From a cyanobacterium endosymbiont of Epithemia clementina EcSB (GTDB lineage: Bacteria > Cyanobacteriota > Cyanobacteriia > Cyanobacteriales > Microcystaceae), in assembly GCF_029919255.1 (NCBI RefSeq), contig NZ_CP123991.1:2922434-2986433 (forward strand): a DNA stretch of 64,000 nucleotides. The letters run 5' to 3'. Positions 20,621 to 30,383 of this stretch are shown here, one piece after another. Under the pieces are notes generated by a model that saw nothing but the letters and a program-made list of their open reading frames with translations, had not been told where the DNA came from and did not search any database. Each line of letters begins with the position of its first letter. Position 1 is the stretch's first letter. The translations under genes and the position numbers were made by a program.

Positions 20621-21259
20621 ATGGACATTGGAGCTTTAAGAGAAGAATACACCCATAATGGTTTATCTCGTGAGAACCTTGAAACTGAACCGTTTAAACA
20701 ATTTGAAACCTGGTTTAAACAGGCTGTTAAAGCTGAACTGCCTGAACCAAACGCCATGAGTTTAGCAACTGCTTCAGCTAAAGGTGAACCATCATTAAGA
20801 ACCGTTCTTTTAAAATACTTTGATTCTCAAGGGTTTGTTTTTTTTACGAATTATGAAAGCAATAAAGCTAAACAGATAGAAATAAATTCCTCTGTCGCTC
20901 TCTTATTTCTTTGGCTTCCTCTGGAACGTCAGGTCAAAATAAAAGGAAAAGCCGCTAAAGTTTCAACGGCAGAATCTCTTAAGTACTTTGTCACTCGGCC
21001 AAGAGGAAGCCAACTAGGTGCTTGGTCTTCTTCTCAGAGTTCTGTTATCTCTTCTAGACAACTTTTAGAAATTAAATTTAATGAGATACAGCGTAAGTTT
21101 GCTCAAGGAGAAGTACCTCTTCCTTCATTTTGGGGTGGCTATCGAATTGTTCCTCATTATTTTGAGTTTTGGCAGGGTAGACCTAATCGATTACATGATC
21201 GCTTTTGTTACAATTTGCAGGATAATAAAACTTGGGAGATTGACCGCTTAGCTCCTTAA
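20621..21259 (+). CDS. pdxH: Pyridoxamine 5'-phosphate oxidase
   Basis: FMN-dependent oxidation of pyridoxamine or pyridoxine 5'-phosphate to pyridoxal 5'-phosphate (vitamin B6 salvage). Visible motifs are [20 protein letters not shown] near residue 46, [13 protein letters not shown] near 73 (FMN binding), [10 protein letters not shown] near 104, and the C-terminal signature [13 protein letters not shown] near 187. The product is 212 residues long, normal for PdxH, and ends with DRLAP. The gene stands alone, divergent from the TauE-family gene. It appears intact. Confidence 0.94.
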   Translation: MDIGALREEYTHNGLSRENLETEPFKQFETWFKQAVKAELPEPNAMSLATASAKGEPSLRTVLLKYFDSQGFVFFTNYESNKAKQIEINSSVALLFLWLPLERQVKIKGKAAKVSTAESLKYFVTRPRGSQLGAWSSSQSSVISSRQLLEIKFNEIQRKFAQGEVPLPSFWGGYRIVPHYFEFWQGRPNRLHDRFCYNLQDNKTWEIDRLAP

Positions 21260-21458
21260 AGTTTTACTTCTTATAAAGAGAATTGTTAAAATTAACTGAT
21301 TTAATTAGAAAAAACTCAAAAATTCTAGTCTAGATAGAATTTATACTCTGCGGTTTCATACTTTAAATTAAAAGCGATATTATTAGGAATAATTGTTAGG
21401 GAGCAATTCTAGTTTTTAGGTTTTATTTGGAACTTCACTTAGTTAGTTGAGAGATATA

Positions 21459-22829
21459 TTAATTTTCTCCTCGTCGCCGTTGAGATGTTCTTTCCTCACT
21501 AGTATCTTCAGCTACGACCTCATATAAAATAGCTAATTTATTTTTGCTGGTTCCTTTTCGTAAAATTCGACCTAATCTTTGAATGTACTCTCGTACGGAA
21601 CCCGTCCCCGATAAAATAATTGCAATCTTAACTTCAGGAACATCTACACCTTCATTGAGAACATGAGAAGTGACCAAAGTTGTGTAAATTGCCTCTCGAA
21701 ATCGAGTTAAAATATTGTAACGTTCTTTCACAGGAGTTTGGTGGGTAATGGCGGGGATTAAAAATTCTTGGGAAATTCGATAAACGGTGGCGTTATCTTT
21801 AGTAAAAATCAAGATAGATTCTTCGGAATGTTGGCAAATTAAGTCCGTTAATATTCTTAACTTTCCATCGGTTCCTGCTGCGATTTCTTTAGCCTCTCTA
21901 TGAGCGAACATCGCCCGTCTTCCTGAAGAAGATCTAGCACTTGTTTTAACAAACAAGTGCCAACCATTTAAACTACCCAAAGAAATATTAGACTTTCTTA
22001 AAAATTCATTACGAATAATGATTGCTTGTTTATATTTTTCTCTTTCTAATTCGGATAATTTAACTTTAATTTGAACAATTTGATGTTGCGCTAAAGTTTC
22101 TCCCGCGAGATCTTTCACCTCTTTGTGATAAACTACCGGACCAATAAGAGTTTCCAAGTCCCGATGACTACCATCAGCCCTTTCTGGCGTTGCTGTTAAC
22201 CCTAACCGATAGGGTGCAATAGCGTATTCAGCAATAACTCGGAAAAAATCCGTCGGTAAATGATGACATTCATCAAAAATCAGAAAAGCATATTGATTTC
22301 CTAAAATTTCCGCGTGAATAGCTGCACTATTGTAAGTAGCGATTAGAATTGGAGTGCGATCACGCGAGCCCCCTCCTAATAACCCCACCTCAACATTAGG
22401 AAACACCCCCATGATCTGAGTATACCATTGGTGCATTAAATCCAAGGTAGGAACCAAAATTAAAGTAGTCCTGGGAGTAGACTCTAGAGCTAATTGGGCT
22501 AAATAAGTCTTTCCCGCTGCTGTGGGAAGGACAACTACCCCTCGACGGTTATGTTGTTTCCAAGCAGCAAGGGCTTGAAGTTGATGGGGATAGGGAGTTC
22601 GTTGGAAACTAGGCTTTAATTCTAATGAAATAAAGGCTTTCGCTTCATCAATAAAGTAAACTTTATCAGCTTGTAGAGTCTTTACCAAAAGGTGATAGTG
22701 AATGGCTTGAATACGGAACTTTCCGATGCGAACATCCCAAGTTGCCAATTTGATCCAAGCTTTTCCCTTGGGGGGAGGATGAAGAATTAGAGTTCCGCGA
22801 TCATATTTGAGTTTTGGGGGACAAGACAT
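21459..22829 (-). CDS. XPB-like superfamily 2 DNA helicase
   Basis: DEAD/DEAH-type ATP-dependent helicase resembling bacterial XPB/Rad25 proteins. An N-terminal domain of about 80 residues is followed by the Q-like PYPHQLQALAAW, Walker A LPTAAGKT near residue 100, Walker B DECHHLP near 186 and motif III LTATPER near 211. A second RecA lobe carries LIFTKD near 343, SHVLNEGVDVPE near 392 and motif VI YIQRLGRILRKG near 416. All helicase motifs are present. The 456 residues stop soon after motif VI with RRRGEN, slightly short at the C-terminus compared with what I expect. A perfect 10-base hairpin lies within the coding sequence at 21937-21960. Confidence 0.88.
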   Translation of the reverse strand: MSCPPKLKYDRGTLILHPPPKGKAWIKLATWDVRIGKFRIQAIHYHLLVKTLQADKVYFIDEAKAFISLELKPSFQRTPYPHQLQALAAWKQHNRRGVVVLPTAAGKTYLAQLALESTPRTTLILVPTLDLMHQWYTQIMGVFPNVEVGLLGGGSRDRTPILIATYNSAAIHAEILGNQYAFLIFDECHHLPTDFFRVIAEYAIAPYRLGLTATPERADGSHRDLETLIGPVVYHKEVKDLAGETLAQHQIVQIKVKLSELEREKYKQAIIIRNEFLRKSNISLGSLNGWHLFVKTSARSSSGRRAMFAHREAKEIAAGTDGKLRILTDLICQHSEESILIFTKDNATVYRISQEFLIPAITHQTPVKERYNILTRFREAIYTTLVTSHVLNEGVDVPEVKIAIILSGTGSVREYIQRLGRILRKGTSKNKLAILYEVVAEDTSEERTSQRRRGEN

Positions 22830-22961
22830 TTTTTGAAAGAGGAGATGAGATTTTCAAGATGAAATGGTTAGGAATAATCGAACACTTTTTCCAAGGGTGA
22901 GAGAGGACAAGCTAAAATGAAATTATTCTAAATTTTAGCGAAGATTAAACGCTTCATTGCC

Positions 22962-24326
22962 ATGACCCAAGGCTACCAACAAGGAAGTCTCATTGAACTA
23001 GAAATTACCGATCTTAGTAACAGTGGTGATGGCGTTGGACATTTTGAAGGACGTGCTATTTTTGTTGCTGATACAGTAACGGGTGATCACGTCTCAGTCC
23101 GATTAGTTCACCTCAAAAAACAATATGCCTACGGAAAATTACAGAAACTTCTCTCTCCTTCCCCACATCGTCTTCGTCCCTCTTGTATCGTGGCTGATAA
23201 GTGTGGAGGTTGTCAATGGCAGCATATCGATGAGAATTACCAACGCATCGTTAAACAGAACCACGTCATCAAATCTCTAGAACATATTGGTAGGTTTGAA
23301 AATCCTCCTGTTGCCCCTATTTTGGCACAGAAAACGGTGCTGGGCTATCGTAATAAAGTCACCTATTCCCTGGGACGTTCAGCCGCAGGCAACGTTCAAG
23401 GAGGCTACTTTCGCAGAAATAGTCATCAAATCATTAATCTTAACCAATGCCCTATCCAAGATTCTCGCCTTAACCCTCTCCTCGCCGAGGTAAAAAAAGA
23501 TATTCAAGAACAAGGGTGGTCTATTTATGATGAAAAACGTCATCAGGGAAGACTGCGCCATCTTTCTCTAAGGATAGGACGGCACACCGGAGAAGTACTT
23601 TTGACATTGGTTAGTACAGAAAAAAAACTGCAAAATGTTGATACACAGGCACAGATATGGTTAAAAAAGTATCCCGATTTAGTAGGAGTTTCCCTGAATC
23701 ATAACCCTCATCGGGGCAATGTCATTTCCGGACAAGAAACTATAACTATTGCTGGTCGTTCCTATTTACGGGAAATCTTTGTAGGACTGGAACTACACTT
23801 AGGGTCTGATACATTTTTTCAGGTCAATACCGAAGCGGCCGAAAACCTGATAAACAAAATTATTGAGCAACTTGATCTAACTGGAACAGAACAGTTAGTC
23901 GATGCTTACTGCGGCATCGGGACTTTTACCTTACCTTTAGCTAAACAGGTACAACAAGTTATTGGTCTAGAAGTTAATTCCAATTCGGTTACCCAGGCGC
24001 GGAAAAATGCCCGGCTTAATGATATCAACAATGTTTCGTTTTTGGTGGGAACTGTCGAAAGTTTATTACCTCAACTATCATTCTCACCTGATATTGTAAT
24101 TCTTGATCCTCCTCGTAAAGGCTGCGATCAATCAGTCATCGAAACTCTTAGAAACGTTCGACCATCTTATATCGTCTATATTAGCTGTCAACCACCAACT
24201 CTAGCACGAGATCTCCAAAAATTATGTCAGGGAAAAGCTTATGAGTTAATTTGGGTACAACCGAGTGATTTTTTCCCACAGACTGTCCACATTGAATGTG
24301 CAGCCTTGTTAAGACTCAATTCTTAA
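22962..24326 (+). CDS. rlmD: 23S rRNA (uracil-C5)-methyltransferase RlmD-like
   Basis: SAM-dependent m5U methyltransferase of the RlmD/RlmCD/TrmA group acting on 23S rRNA. A TRAM RNA-binding domain covers residues about 5-65. The iron-sulphur cysteines are seen in CIVADKCGGCQW near 77 plus CPI near 166. The Rossmann motif DAYCGIGTFTLPLA lies near 311, DPPRKGCD near 381, and the catalytic cysteine is in YISCQPPTLARD near 405. The 454 residues are full length. It could equally be called RumA/RlmCD; which uridine is modified cannot be told. Confidence 0.88.
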   Translation: MTQGYQQGSLIELEITDLSNSGDGVGHFEGRAIFVADTVTGDHVSVRLVHLKKQYAYGKLQKLLSPSPHRLRPSCIVADKCGGCQWQHIDENYQRIVKQNHVIKSLEHIGRFENPPVAPILAQKTVLGYRNKVTYSLGRSAAGNVQGGYFRRNSHQIINLNQCPIQDSRLNPLLAEVKKDIQEQGWSIYDEKRHQGRLRHLSLRIGRHTGEVLLTLVSTEKKLQNVDTQAQIWLKKYPDLVGVSLNHNPHRGNVISGQETITIAGRSYLREIFVGLELHLGSDTFFQVNTEAAENLINKIIEQLDLTGTEQLVDAYCGIGTFTLPLAKQVQQVIGLEVNSNSVTQARKNARLNDINNVSFLVGTVESLLPQLSFSPDIVILDPPRKGCDQSVIETLRNVRPSYIVYISCQPPTLARDLQKLCQGKAYELIWVQPSDFFPQTVHIECAALLRLNS

Positions 24327-24808
24327 GTATGCTATGATAATACTAGCTTTAACTTATGAAAGTATTTTTAGCTATTTTTCCATGGTAGTTCGTAGTTTTA
24401 GCCTATTTTTTTATAGTCTTCAATTTTAGGAGAATCTAATTTTTTATTACTTGTCATTTATTTAGTAGCCTTATTAAATCAATTTATTTTAGACAACCAT
24501 GAACTAAGAGTTTATTATAGTAGTGGAAGCGGTTCATTTTTTAATGGCTTTTCCAAAAAGTATTTTATTAATTAACATTACGATCTGACTATAGTGATGG
24601 TAGTCCCTAAAATTAGGGTTGATTAATTTTTTTCTAATTCTCAACTATGACTTATATAAATTACATCTTGATATATGAATTAGATTTTTGTAAAAGCTTG
24701 ACGTGGCATTTGCCAAAACTGACTCTAGCTAAGACTTGATAAATATGACACAAACAAGCATTTCAAACAGATGAGATCCTTAAAAGATTAACAACTGAGG
24801 TAAAACGC
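24327..24808. other. Gap before the anti-sigma-like gene
   Basis: A 482-base AT-rich stretch without a recognisable gene. A short perfect-arm hairpin CCCTAA/TTAGGG occurs at about 24606-24619. It presumably contains the promoter of the gene at 24809. Confidence 0.45.
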
Positions 24809-25258
24809 GTGATTTCTATTTCACTGCCTCCGACAAAGAAAAGCTGGACAACAATGAGCTTTACATCTACTCTTTATTTATGTCCAGTGCTTGACTTGTT
24901 ATTAACTAATATCCCTATCTATTTAAGACCAGAAATTAGGTTGGGTTTACAAGAAGCATTAGTTAATGCTGCTAAACATGGCAATAAATTAGATCCCAGT
25001 AAATCAATTGTAGTCAACTTTTCGGTCACTGAAGAAGGTTATTCCTGGGTAATTTCAGACGAAGGACTAGGGTTTACCCGTGGGTGCAATTGTCACAACC
25101 TAACATCCCAACATCTACCGCCCGAAGAAGCTGAACATGGAAGAGGTTTATGTCTGCTCCACGAAATTTTTGATCAAGTTTACTGGGATCAAGATGGAAC
25201 TCGCGTTAAATTATGTAAGCAAGTGATTAAAAAAACAACTAAACCCTTGCTGACTTAG
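24809..25258 (+). CDS. RsbW-type anti-sigma regulatory ATPase
   Basis: Small GHKL-fold ATP-binding protein similar to anti-sigma factor kinases (RsbW/SpoIIAB). The N box EALVNAAKHGNK is near residue 49, the G1 box DEGLGF near 90, and the G2 box HGRGLCLL near 111, so the nucleotide site is complete. The length of 149 residues is usual. The start is GTG at 24809. In cyanobacteria such proteins are thought to act in partner-switching regulation or on phosphatases. No cognate anti-anti-sigma gene is adjacent, although a group 2 sigma factor is encoded at 62.9 kb. The target is unknown. Confidence 0.8.
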   Translation: MISISLPPTKKSWTTMSFTSTLYLCPVLDLLLTNIPIYLRPEIRLGLQEALVNAAKHGNKLDPSKSIVVNFSVTEEGYSWVISDEGLGFTRGCNCHNLTSQHLPPEEAEHGRGLCLLHEIFDQVYWDQDGTRVKLCKQVIKKTTKPLLT

Positions 25259-25277
25259 ATAGTTGGAGCTTTCCAGG

Positions 25278-25565
25278 TCAAGTTCTAGTTGAAGTCCCAT
25301 GACCTGGACAAGGAAAAGCAGAAATAGAACGGTCTAACCAGCCAACTGCTTGATTCAAATGGTCTAGGGCTTCTTGTGATTGATCTTTGATTAAAAAAAC
25401 CAGTGCGGAGGCTATTTGTTGCTGAGCCTGTGCCTTACGGTCATTTTTTAGACGATGCCAATCATTGGGTGTAATGGCAAGTTGTTCAGCTAATGCCTGG
25501 GCAAGTTCTATAGAACTGATAGTTCGAGCTTGTCCAGAGTTATAAACCTGAGTGATTTGAGACAT
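25278..25565 (-). CDS. Small helical protein of unknown function
   Basis: The frame extends to 25628, but the ATG at 25565 gives a natural start (MSQITQVY) and a 95-residue product rich in Ala, Gln and Leu, predicted to be all helical. It has no signal peptide or membrane span and no catalytic motif. It resembles small conserved cyanobacterial proteins in composition, but I cannot name the family. It is convergent with the anti-sigma-like gene, 19 bases apart. Confidence 0.6.
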   Translation of the reverse strand: MSQITQVYNSGQARTISSIELAQALAEQLAITPNDWHRLKNDRKAQAQQQIASALVFLIKDQSQEALDHLNQAVGWLDRSISAFPCPGHGTSTRT

Positions 25566-25748
25566 AGGAAGTCTAGGGTTTAGAATTAGAATGCATAGAA
25601 CTATTGCGTGGTCGGTCAGCAAAAACACAAGTCAACCAGGTTGCCTGTTAAACCAAGGTTTTAGCTGTTTACCTAACTTTAATTGGTCAATCCCGACGGC
25701 GCGACTGCTATGCCTTATTCTTTAGTGTAACCAATAATTGTCTCTAGT

Positions 25749-26000
25749 ATGCCTTTAGCTAAGTTAAAACAGCCAGAAGATGAGTATGATAATTTTGAAT
25801 TGTTTGAAGCGGTTCTCAAGAACACACAGTTATCTCTCATAGAACTCAAAGAAAGCTGCCAACGAATTTGCCCAGTAAAAATTCAACAATACTTTGTAGG
25901 AAATTCCTTTTCAAGAAAACCTTTTCTTCATTTATTTAGACAAACAATTGAAAAGTCTACAAGAGGAATTAAAAGAATTATCGCTTATCTTAAAAAGTAG
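25749..26000 (+). CDS. Short hypothetical protein
   Basis: An 83-codon open frame starting MPLAKLKQPEDEYDNF, acidic at the front and basic at the end (RGIKRIIAYLKK). No family is recognised. It sits between the divergent small helical protein gene and rnc. Chance or a gene fragment cannot be excluded. Confidence 0.35.
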   Translation: MPLAKLKQPEDEYDNFELFEAVLKNTQLSLIELKESCQRICPVKIQQYFVGNSFSRKPFLHLFRQTIEKSTRGIKRIIAYLKK

Positions 26001-26163
26001 ACTGTCTTCTAAAAAAGAAAATCAAGCATTAATTTTTTTTAGAAAGTCTTATTTGTTAAAATTTTGGAAAATTTGGGCAATTTATCTATTCTAGTGGTGT
26101 TAGAGTTATTTTAGGATGGTTATTAAAAACTTGGGTTAGTTAGTTAATAGTTTACAGTTAATT

Positions 26164-26859
26164 ATGACTATATTTCTTCGGTTTAAAAATCAAGCGTTGT
26201 TAGACTGTGCGTTAACCCACCGCTCTTACGTTAACGAACATCGTGACGTTACAGAGCATAATGAACGTTTAGAATTTTTGGGTGATGCAGTATTACAATT
26301 TGTCGTAAGTGAAGAACTCTATCGACGCCATCCTGAATTAAACGAAGCACAATTGACTCGTTTGCGGTCAAAATTAGTTGATGAACCTCAATTAGCTCAA
26401 TTTGCAAAGGTCTTAGACTTAGGAGAATTTATGTATCTTGGACAAGGGGCGATCAAAGATGGGGGACAGAAGAATCCCGCTTTATTGAGTGATACCTTTG
26501 AAGCTATTATAGGGGCATATTTTCTCGATGCAGGAATAGAAGCGGTACAGAGGTTTGTGCGATCACTTTTTAAAGATGCAATTGATACTCTAATAATCCC
26601 TGAGTCAAAAAAAGTTTCTAGTAAAATTATTGATGTCAAGAATCGTCTTCAAGAATGGGCATTAGCTAACTATAAAAAAGTCCCTAAATACTTTTTAATT
26701 GAGGAATTAGGTCCTGATCATGCAAAAGAGTTTATTTTCGGTGTACAGATTAATAAACAACTATTAGGGACGGGAAAAGGTCGCCGTAAACAGGAGGCGA
26801 CTAAAGCCGCCGCCCAAGATGCTTTAAATAAATTATCAATTTTTGATGAGTTAAGATGA
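26164..26859 (+). CDS. rnc: Ribonuclease III
   Basis: Double-strand-specific endoribonuclease that processes rRNA precursors and mRNA. The signature ERLEFLGDAVL at residues 34-44 contains the catalytic acidic residues, and DTFEAIIGAYFLD near 110 the second acidic cluster. A double-stranded RNA-binding domain occupies about residues 152-228 (NRLQEWALANYK through RRKQEATKAAAQDALNKL). The length of 231 residues is normal. It is intact and convergent with the downstream permease gene, 11 bases away. Cyanobacteria often carry more than one RNase III-like gene; this one has both domains and is the full-size type. Confidence 0.94.
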   Translation: MTIFLRFKNQALLDCALTHRSYVNEHRDVTEHNERLEFLGDAVLQFVVSEELYRRHPELNEAQLTRLRSKLVDEPQLAQFAKVLDLGEFMYLGQGAIKDGGQKNPALLSDTFEAIIGAYFLDAGIEAVQRFVRSLFKDAIDTLIIPESKKVSSKIIDVKNRLQEWALANYKKVPKYFLIEELGPDHAKEFIFGVQINKQLLGTGKGRRKQEATKAAAQDALNKLSIFDELR

Positions 26860-26870
26860 ATTATTAATTT

Positions 26871-27755
26871 TTACAAAGTAGAATTTTGAGAGATTTTCAA
26901 ATTAATAATAGAAAGTATAAGAATTACCAAAAATAAGATTAATCCCATAGTACAAGCATAATTAATCTCTAAATCTTGAAAAGCTTTTTCATACAAATAA
27001 TAAACAACAGTTTTAGTACTATTTATAGGGCCTCCTTGGGTCATAATATAAATTTCTTCAAATACTTTAGTCGCCGCAATAGCCGAAATGACCCCAACTA
27101 ATAGTAAATAAGGACGCATTAAAGGAATAGTTATATCCCAGTGTTTACGCAAACTATCTGACCCATCGATAGCAGCAGCTTCATATAACTCATTAGGAAT
27201 TGATTGTAGTCCGGCTAGATAAATAACCATGTAATAACCTAGTCCTTTCCAGATAGTAACTGCCATGACGCTAAAAATAGCAATTTGGGGACTTGTCAAC
27301 CAGGAGATTCCTTCAGAAAATCCAAATTCTTTGAGAAATTGATTAAGCAATCCCTTAGAAAGATAAAGGGCTTTCCAAGCAATACCAGCTACTACCATAG
27401 AGATAACAACAGGAGTATAAAAAGCAACCCGAAATAAACTAATTCCTCGTATTCTTTTATTAACTAATATTGCCAATCCTAGAGGGACAGTTACTAAAAC
27501 AGGAACAACGACTATTAAGTACAAAAAAGTGTTGTAGAGAGTTTTCCAATACACAGGATCCTTAGCCAAATGTTGAAAATTTTCTAACCCGATCCACTTT
27601 GGTGCTTGGGTGATATCATAGTCGTACTGGGTAAAACTCAAGCTAAAAGCTTGCAATGCTGGAAAAAGAACAGTCATTACCAACACTAAAATAGCTGGAA
27701 ATAAAAATAAATAGGGAGTAATTCTAGACATAATTTTTAATTTGCTTGTTAGCAT
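26871..27755 (-). CDS. Sugar ABC transporter permease (MalF/UgpA type)
   Basis: Inner-membrane permease of a CUT1-type carbohydrate or glycerol-phosphate importer. Six membrane spans are evident. The EAA loop appears as ELYEAAAIDGSDSLRKHW followed by ITIPLMRP near residues 190-217. The N-terminal span (PYLFLFPAILVLVMTVLFPA) and the LPF-like spacing are family typical. The length is 294 residues from the ATG at 27755, or about 286 if the second methionine is used. Partner permease, binding protein and ATPase are not adjacent. A sugar importer would suit a host-fed cell, but the substrate is unproven. Confidence 0.87.
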   Translation of the reverse strand: MLTSKLKIMSRITPYLFLFPAILVLVMTVLFPALQAFSLSFTQYDYDITQAPKWIGLENFQHLAKDPVYWKTLYNTFLYLIVVVPVLVTVPLGLAILVNKRIRGISLFRVAFYTPVVISMVVAGIAWKALYLSKGLLNQFLKEFGFSEGISWLTSPQIAIFSVMAVTIWKGLGYYMVIYLAGLQSIPNELYEAAAIDGSDSLRKHWDITIPLMRPYLLLVGVISAIAATKVFEEIYIMTQGGPINSTKTVVYYLYEKAFQDLEINYACTMGLILFLVILILSIINLKISQNSTL

Positions 27756-28406
27756 TAATTATGCTCTTATCTATCAGGTAACTTATATAGCTAATTAAGA
27801 AACCGACTGATGTAACGTCAATCAATTCCCCGCAGGGTCGTAAGCCTAGATTTTCCTGCCGTGAGAAGTAATAGTAATGGTAATAGAATTGGATAGCCTA
27901 GCCCTCAATGAATTCAAACAGGTAATCGCATTTTCTAAATTTTCTATATTCTAAATGGAAACTCATACTACCACTGACAGAGCTGATAAACTTTTCTTGA
28001 TGACTTAATTTAGGATAAAAAATTCCTAATCGTAATCTAGATAGCTAAAATTCAGCATAACGTTTGGGAAAATGAAAGTTAGGAGATTAGCCCGAAAGTT
28101 GCTGCTAAAATCTAACTGTCGTACCAAAAATTACAGTAGCTATAGTAATAAATGCCGTCTGATAATTTAAACAAAGATCTTGCACTAACACAAAAATTAT
28201 TCCTGCTCCATTTACTATACTCGACTAATAACTAATAAAAAACTCAAGCCTTGTTTGTATACTTTTCAGAGTCTAAATTAATAATTTGAGATAGTTTAGC
28301 ATAACTTATCCCGTAGCACAAAAAAAATAATAAAAAATGTAAAGGAAATTAATTTAAAACAGTACTAGCTAATTTTAAATAGAGCACAAAATCCTAAGTA
28401 AAATTA
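27756..28406. other. Gap of 650 bases
   Basis: No gene is recognised on either strand. It lies where other subunits of the sugar transporter might be expected; I could not match any translated fragment to a binding protein or ATPase. Confidence 0.4.
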
Positions 28407-29168
28407 TTAAGTAGGTAAAGTTAAAATTTCTACCCCTGTTTCTGTTACCGCTAGAGTATGTTCAAATTGGGCTGAAAGTTTGCCGTCTTTCGTAATTGCT
28501 GTCCAGCCATCGTCTAACATCACTGCCTCCCAAGTTCCCTCATTAATCATGGGTTCAATCGTAAATACCATCCCCGGACGGATGCGTTTTCCTTTCCCCC
28601 GTTGTCCAAAATGTGGAATTTGGGGAGGTGTATGGAAAATATTGCTAACCCCATGACCAACAAAATCTCTAACTACTGAAAAACCGTAAGATTCGGCGTA
28701 TTCTTGAATTGCAGCCCCAATATCCCCAATTTTAGCTCCAGGCTTCACCGCAGCAATGCCCCTTCTTAAACATTCTTCTGTAACTTCTACTAATTGTCGA
28801 GCTTTTGAGGAAGGGGTTCCGACAAAAAAAGTACGGGATGTATCACCATGATAACCATCAAGAATAGGTGTAACATCAATGTTAATAATGTCTCCTTCTT
28901 TAAGAATTTGCCTAGCATTAGGAATACCATGACAAATCACCTCGTTGATACTAGTACAAATTGATTTAGGAAAGCCATGATAACCTAGGGGCGCGCTGGT
29001 AGCACTGTGCAATTGAGTCCAGCGTTCGGCCTCGTCATTTAAGTACAAGGTACTTACGCCTGACTTTACCATTGGGGCTAGATAATCCAATAACTGGGCT
29101 GCTAAACGTCCAGCCCGTCGCATTTTTTCTATTTCTCGTTTTGATAATAGGGTGATTGTTTCTCCCAT
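28407..29168 (-). CDS. map: Methionine aminopeptidase, type I
   Basis: Removes the initiator methionine from nascent proteins. The five metal ligands are visible in family context: the aspartates in DVTPILDGYHGDTSRTF near residues 97-113, the histidine in GHGVSNIFHTPP near 166, and glutamates in FTIEPMIN near 202 and QFEHTLAVTETG near 233. The substrate-binding histidine is in CHGIPN near 79. The length of 253 residues is normal for a type I enzyme. The gene is monocistronic and intact. Confidence 0.94.
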   Translation of the reverse strand: MGETITLLSKREIEKMRRAGRLAAQLLDYLAPMVKSGVSTLYLNDEAERWTQLHSATSAPLGYHGFPKSICTSINEVICHGIPNARQILKEGDIINIDVTPILDGYHGDTSRTFFVGTPSSKARQLVEVTEECLRRGIAAVKPGAKIGDIGAAIQEYAESYGFSVVRDFVGHGVSNIFHTPPQIPHFGQRGKGKRIRPGMVFTIEPMINEGTWEAVMLDDGWTAITKDGKLSAQFEHTLAVTETGVEILTLPT

Positions 29169-30320
29169 CAGTTCTATCAGTAATTATAATGTATAGACTT
29201 TGATACTAACATCTTTTTGAACAAAGGACATTAATTTAAAAATAAAAAAATGGATTTGAGGCATATTTATTATTACTTGCTCTACACTACAAAATTAATT
29301 CTCTTAGATTAAGAATAATTAGAGGCATGGGGGTAGGAATTATTTAACATTTTTTTTTACATTGATAAGAAGATGATATTTATTCTGGGAACAAACAACG
29401 AGGAAAAAATTAAAGTATTTTTAGTTTAAAATTTTTCCAGAATATCTAAATATTTTTAATCCATTAAAGAAGTTATTTTTCCATGATTATCAATTCTAGT
29501 TCCGTATTTACTATTAATTTATCATAGTTTAGGAGGTTTATAATCATGGCATTTATATCTAATTCTATATAAAAATATGCCAAGTATATTGATATTTAGT
29601 GGTTACAGGGACTTAATATTTATGTGTTTTAAAATAGAGAAAATATTCATTTTTTTCTATAAGTAAAGATAATTTTTTACAAAAAAAATTAAAAATATTT
29701 GTAAAAAAATGAATATAAAAAATAATTAATTTACATCTTACATAAAAATTTAAAAAATAGTAACTATCTTAAATTAAGAGGTATATAAAAATCGTGGATA
29801 CTCCATTTTGCAACAATTAACTATTATTGAGTGTCTACAAATAAGCTACTTGTTTAAATCCTAATTAAACAACAAAAGAAAATAACTATATCTATAATTT
29901 TTACTAATTTATGGTCTAGGAACTAATTTAATAGGAGGGGGATGATATCAGATCTAACTGAGGAAATTGCTGAAGGTATGTTTGAAGATAAATTTAATTT
30001 AGTAAAAATAAGAAAAACAAGGTATTACTCAAAAGAGTTGCCCTGAGAAATACCAATTAAATTAATATAAATTGAGCTCTAATTGCTTAGCTTGAATATA
30101 AAGATACAAAATAATTAGCTTTCTTGAATATTTATTTAGAGTTACTTTTTCATTTTAATAAATAAAATTTAATTCCCTACTGATCTCGCGATCACCACCA
30201 TTATTTAGTCTGTAACTTTACTAAAGTTAAGACTTAACATTTTTTGAAAGTACACTCAAAATTTTAGAGACTAAATGTGATATAGTTAAAATGCAGTCAA
30301 CATATCGCACATTCAGGACT
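29169..30320. other. Long AT-rich region upstream of rpsB
   Basis: Over 1.1 kb, extremely AT-rich, with only the short candidate frame at 29942 standing out. The rpsB promoter probably lies in the last 100 bases, where TATAGTTAAAAT at about 30281-30292 could contribute a -10 element. Confidence 0.4.
29942..30046 (+). CDS. Candidate 34-codon micro-ORF with strong ribosome site
   Basis: An ATG at 29942 follows a textbook AGGAGG at 29933-29938, rare in this window. It opens a 34-residue acidic-then-basic peptide (ISDLTEEIAEGMFEDKFNL after the first methionine). The peptide matches nothing I know. It may be a small protein, a leader peptide, or the head of a decayed gene. Confidence 0.25.
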   Translation: MISDLTEEIAEGMFEDKFNLVKIRKTRYYSKELP

Positions 30321-30367
30321 TCGGGTGTTTCTTGTGAGAAATCCATCTGAATGGAGGATAAACCCGA
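30321..30367 (+). promoter_or_regulatory. Two-helix hairpin in the rpsB leader
   Basis: An outer helix TCGGGT(G)TT/AAACCCGA with one bulge (30321-30329 with 30360-30367) encloses an inner perfect helix TCCAT/ATGGA capped by CTGA (30342-30355). The element ends four bases before the GGAG ribosome site of rpsB. Ribosomal protein operons are commonly repressed by their own product binding such a leader, so this is a candidate S2 or EF-Ts operator. Function is inference. Confidence 0.5.
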
Positions 30368-30383
30368 ATAGGAGAAAATTAAA

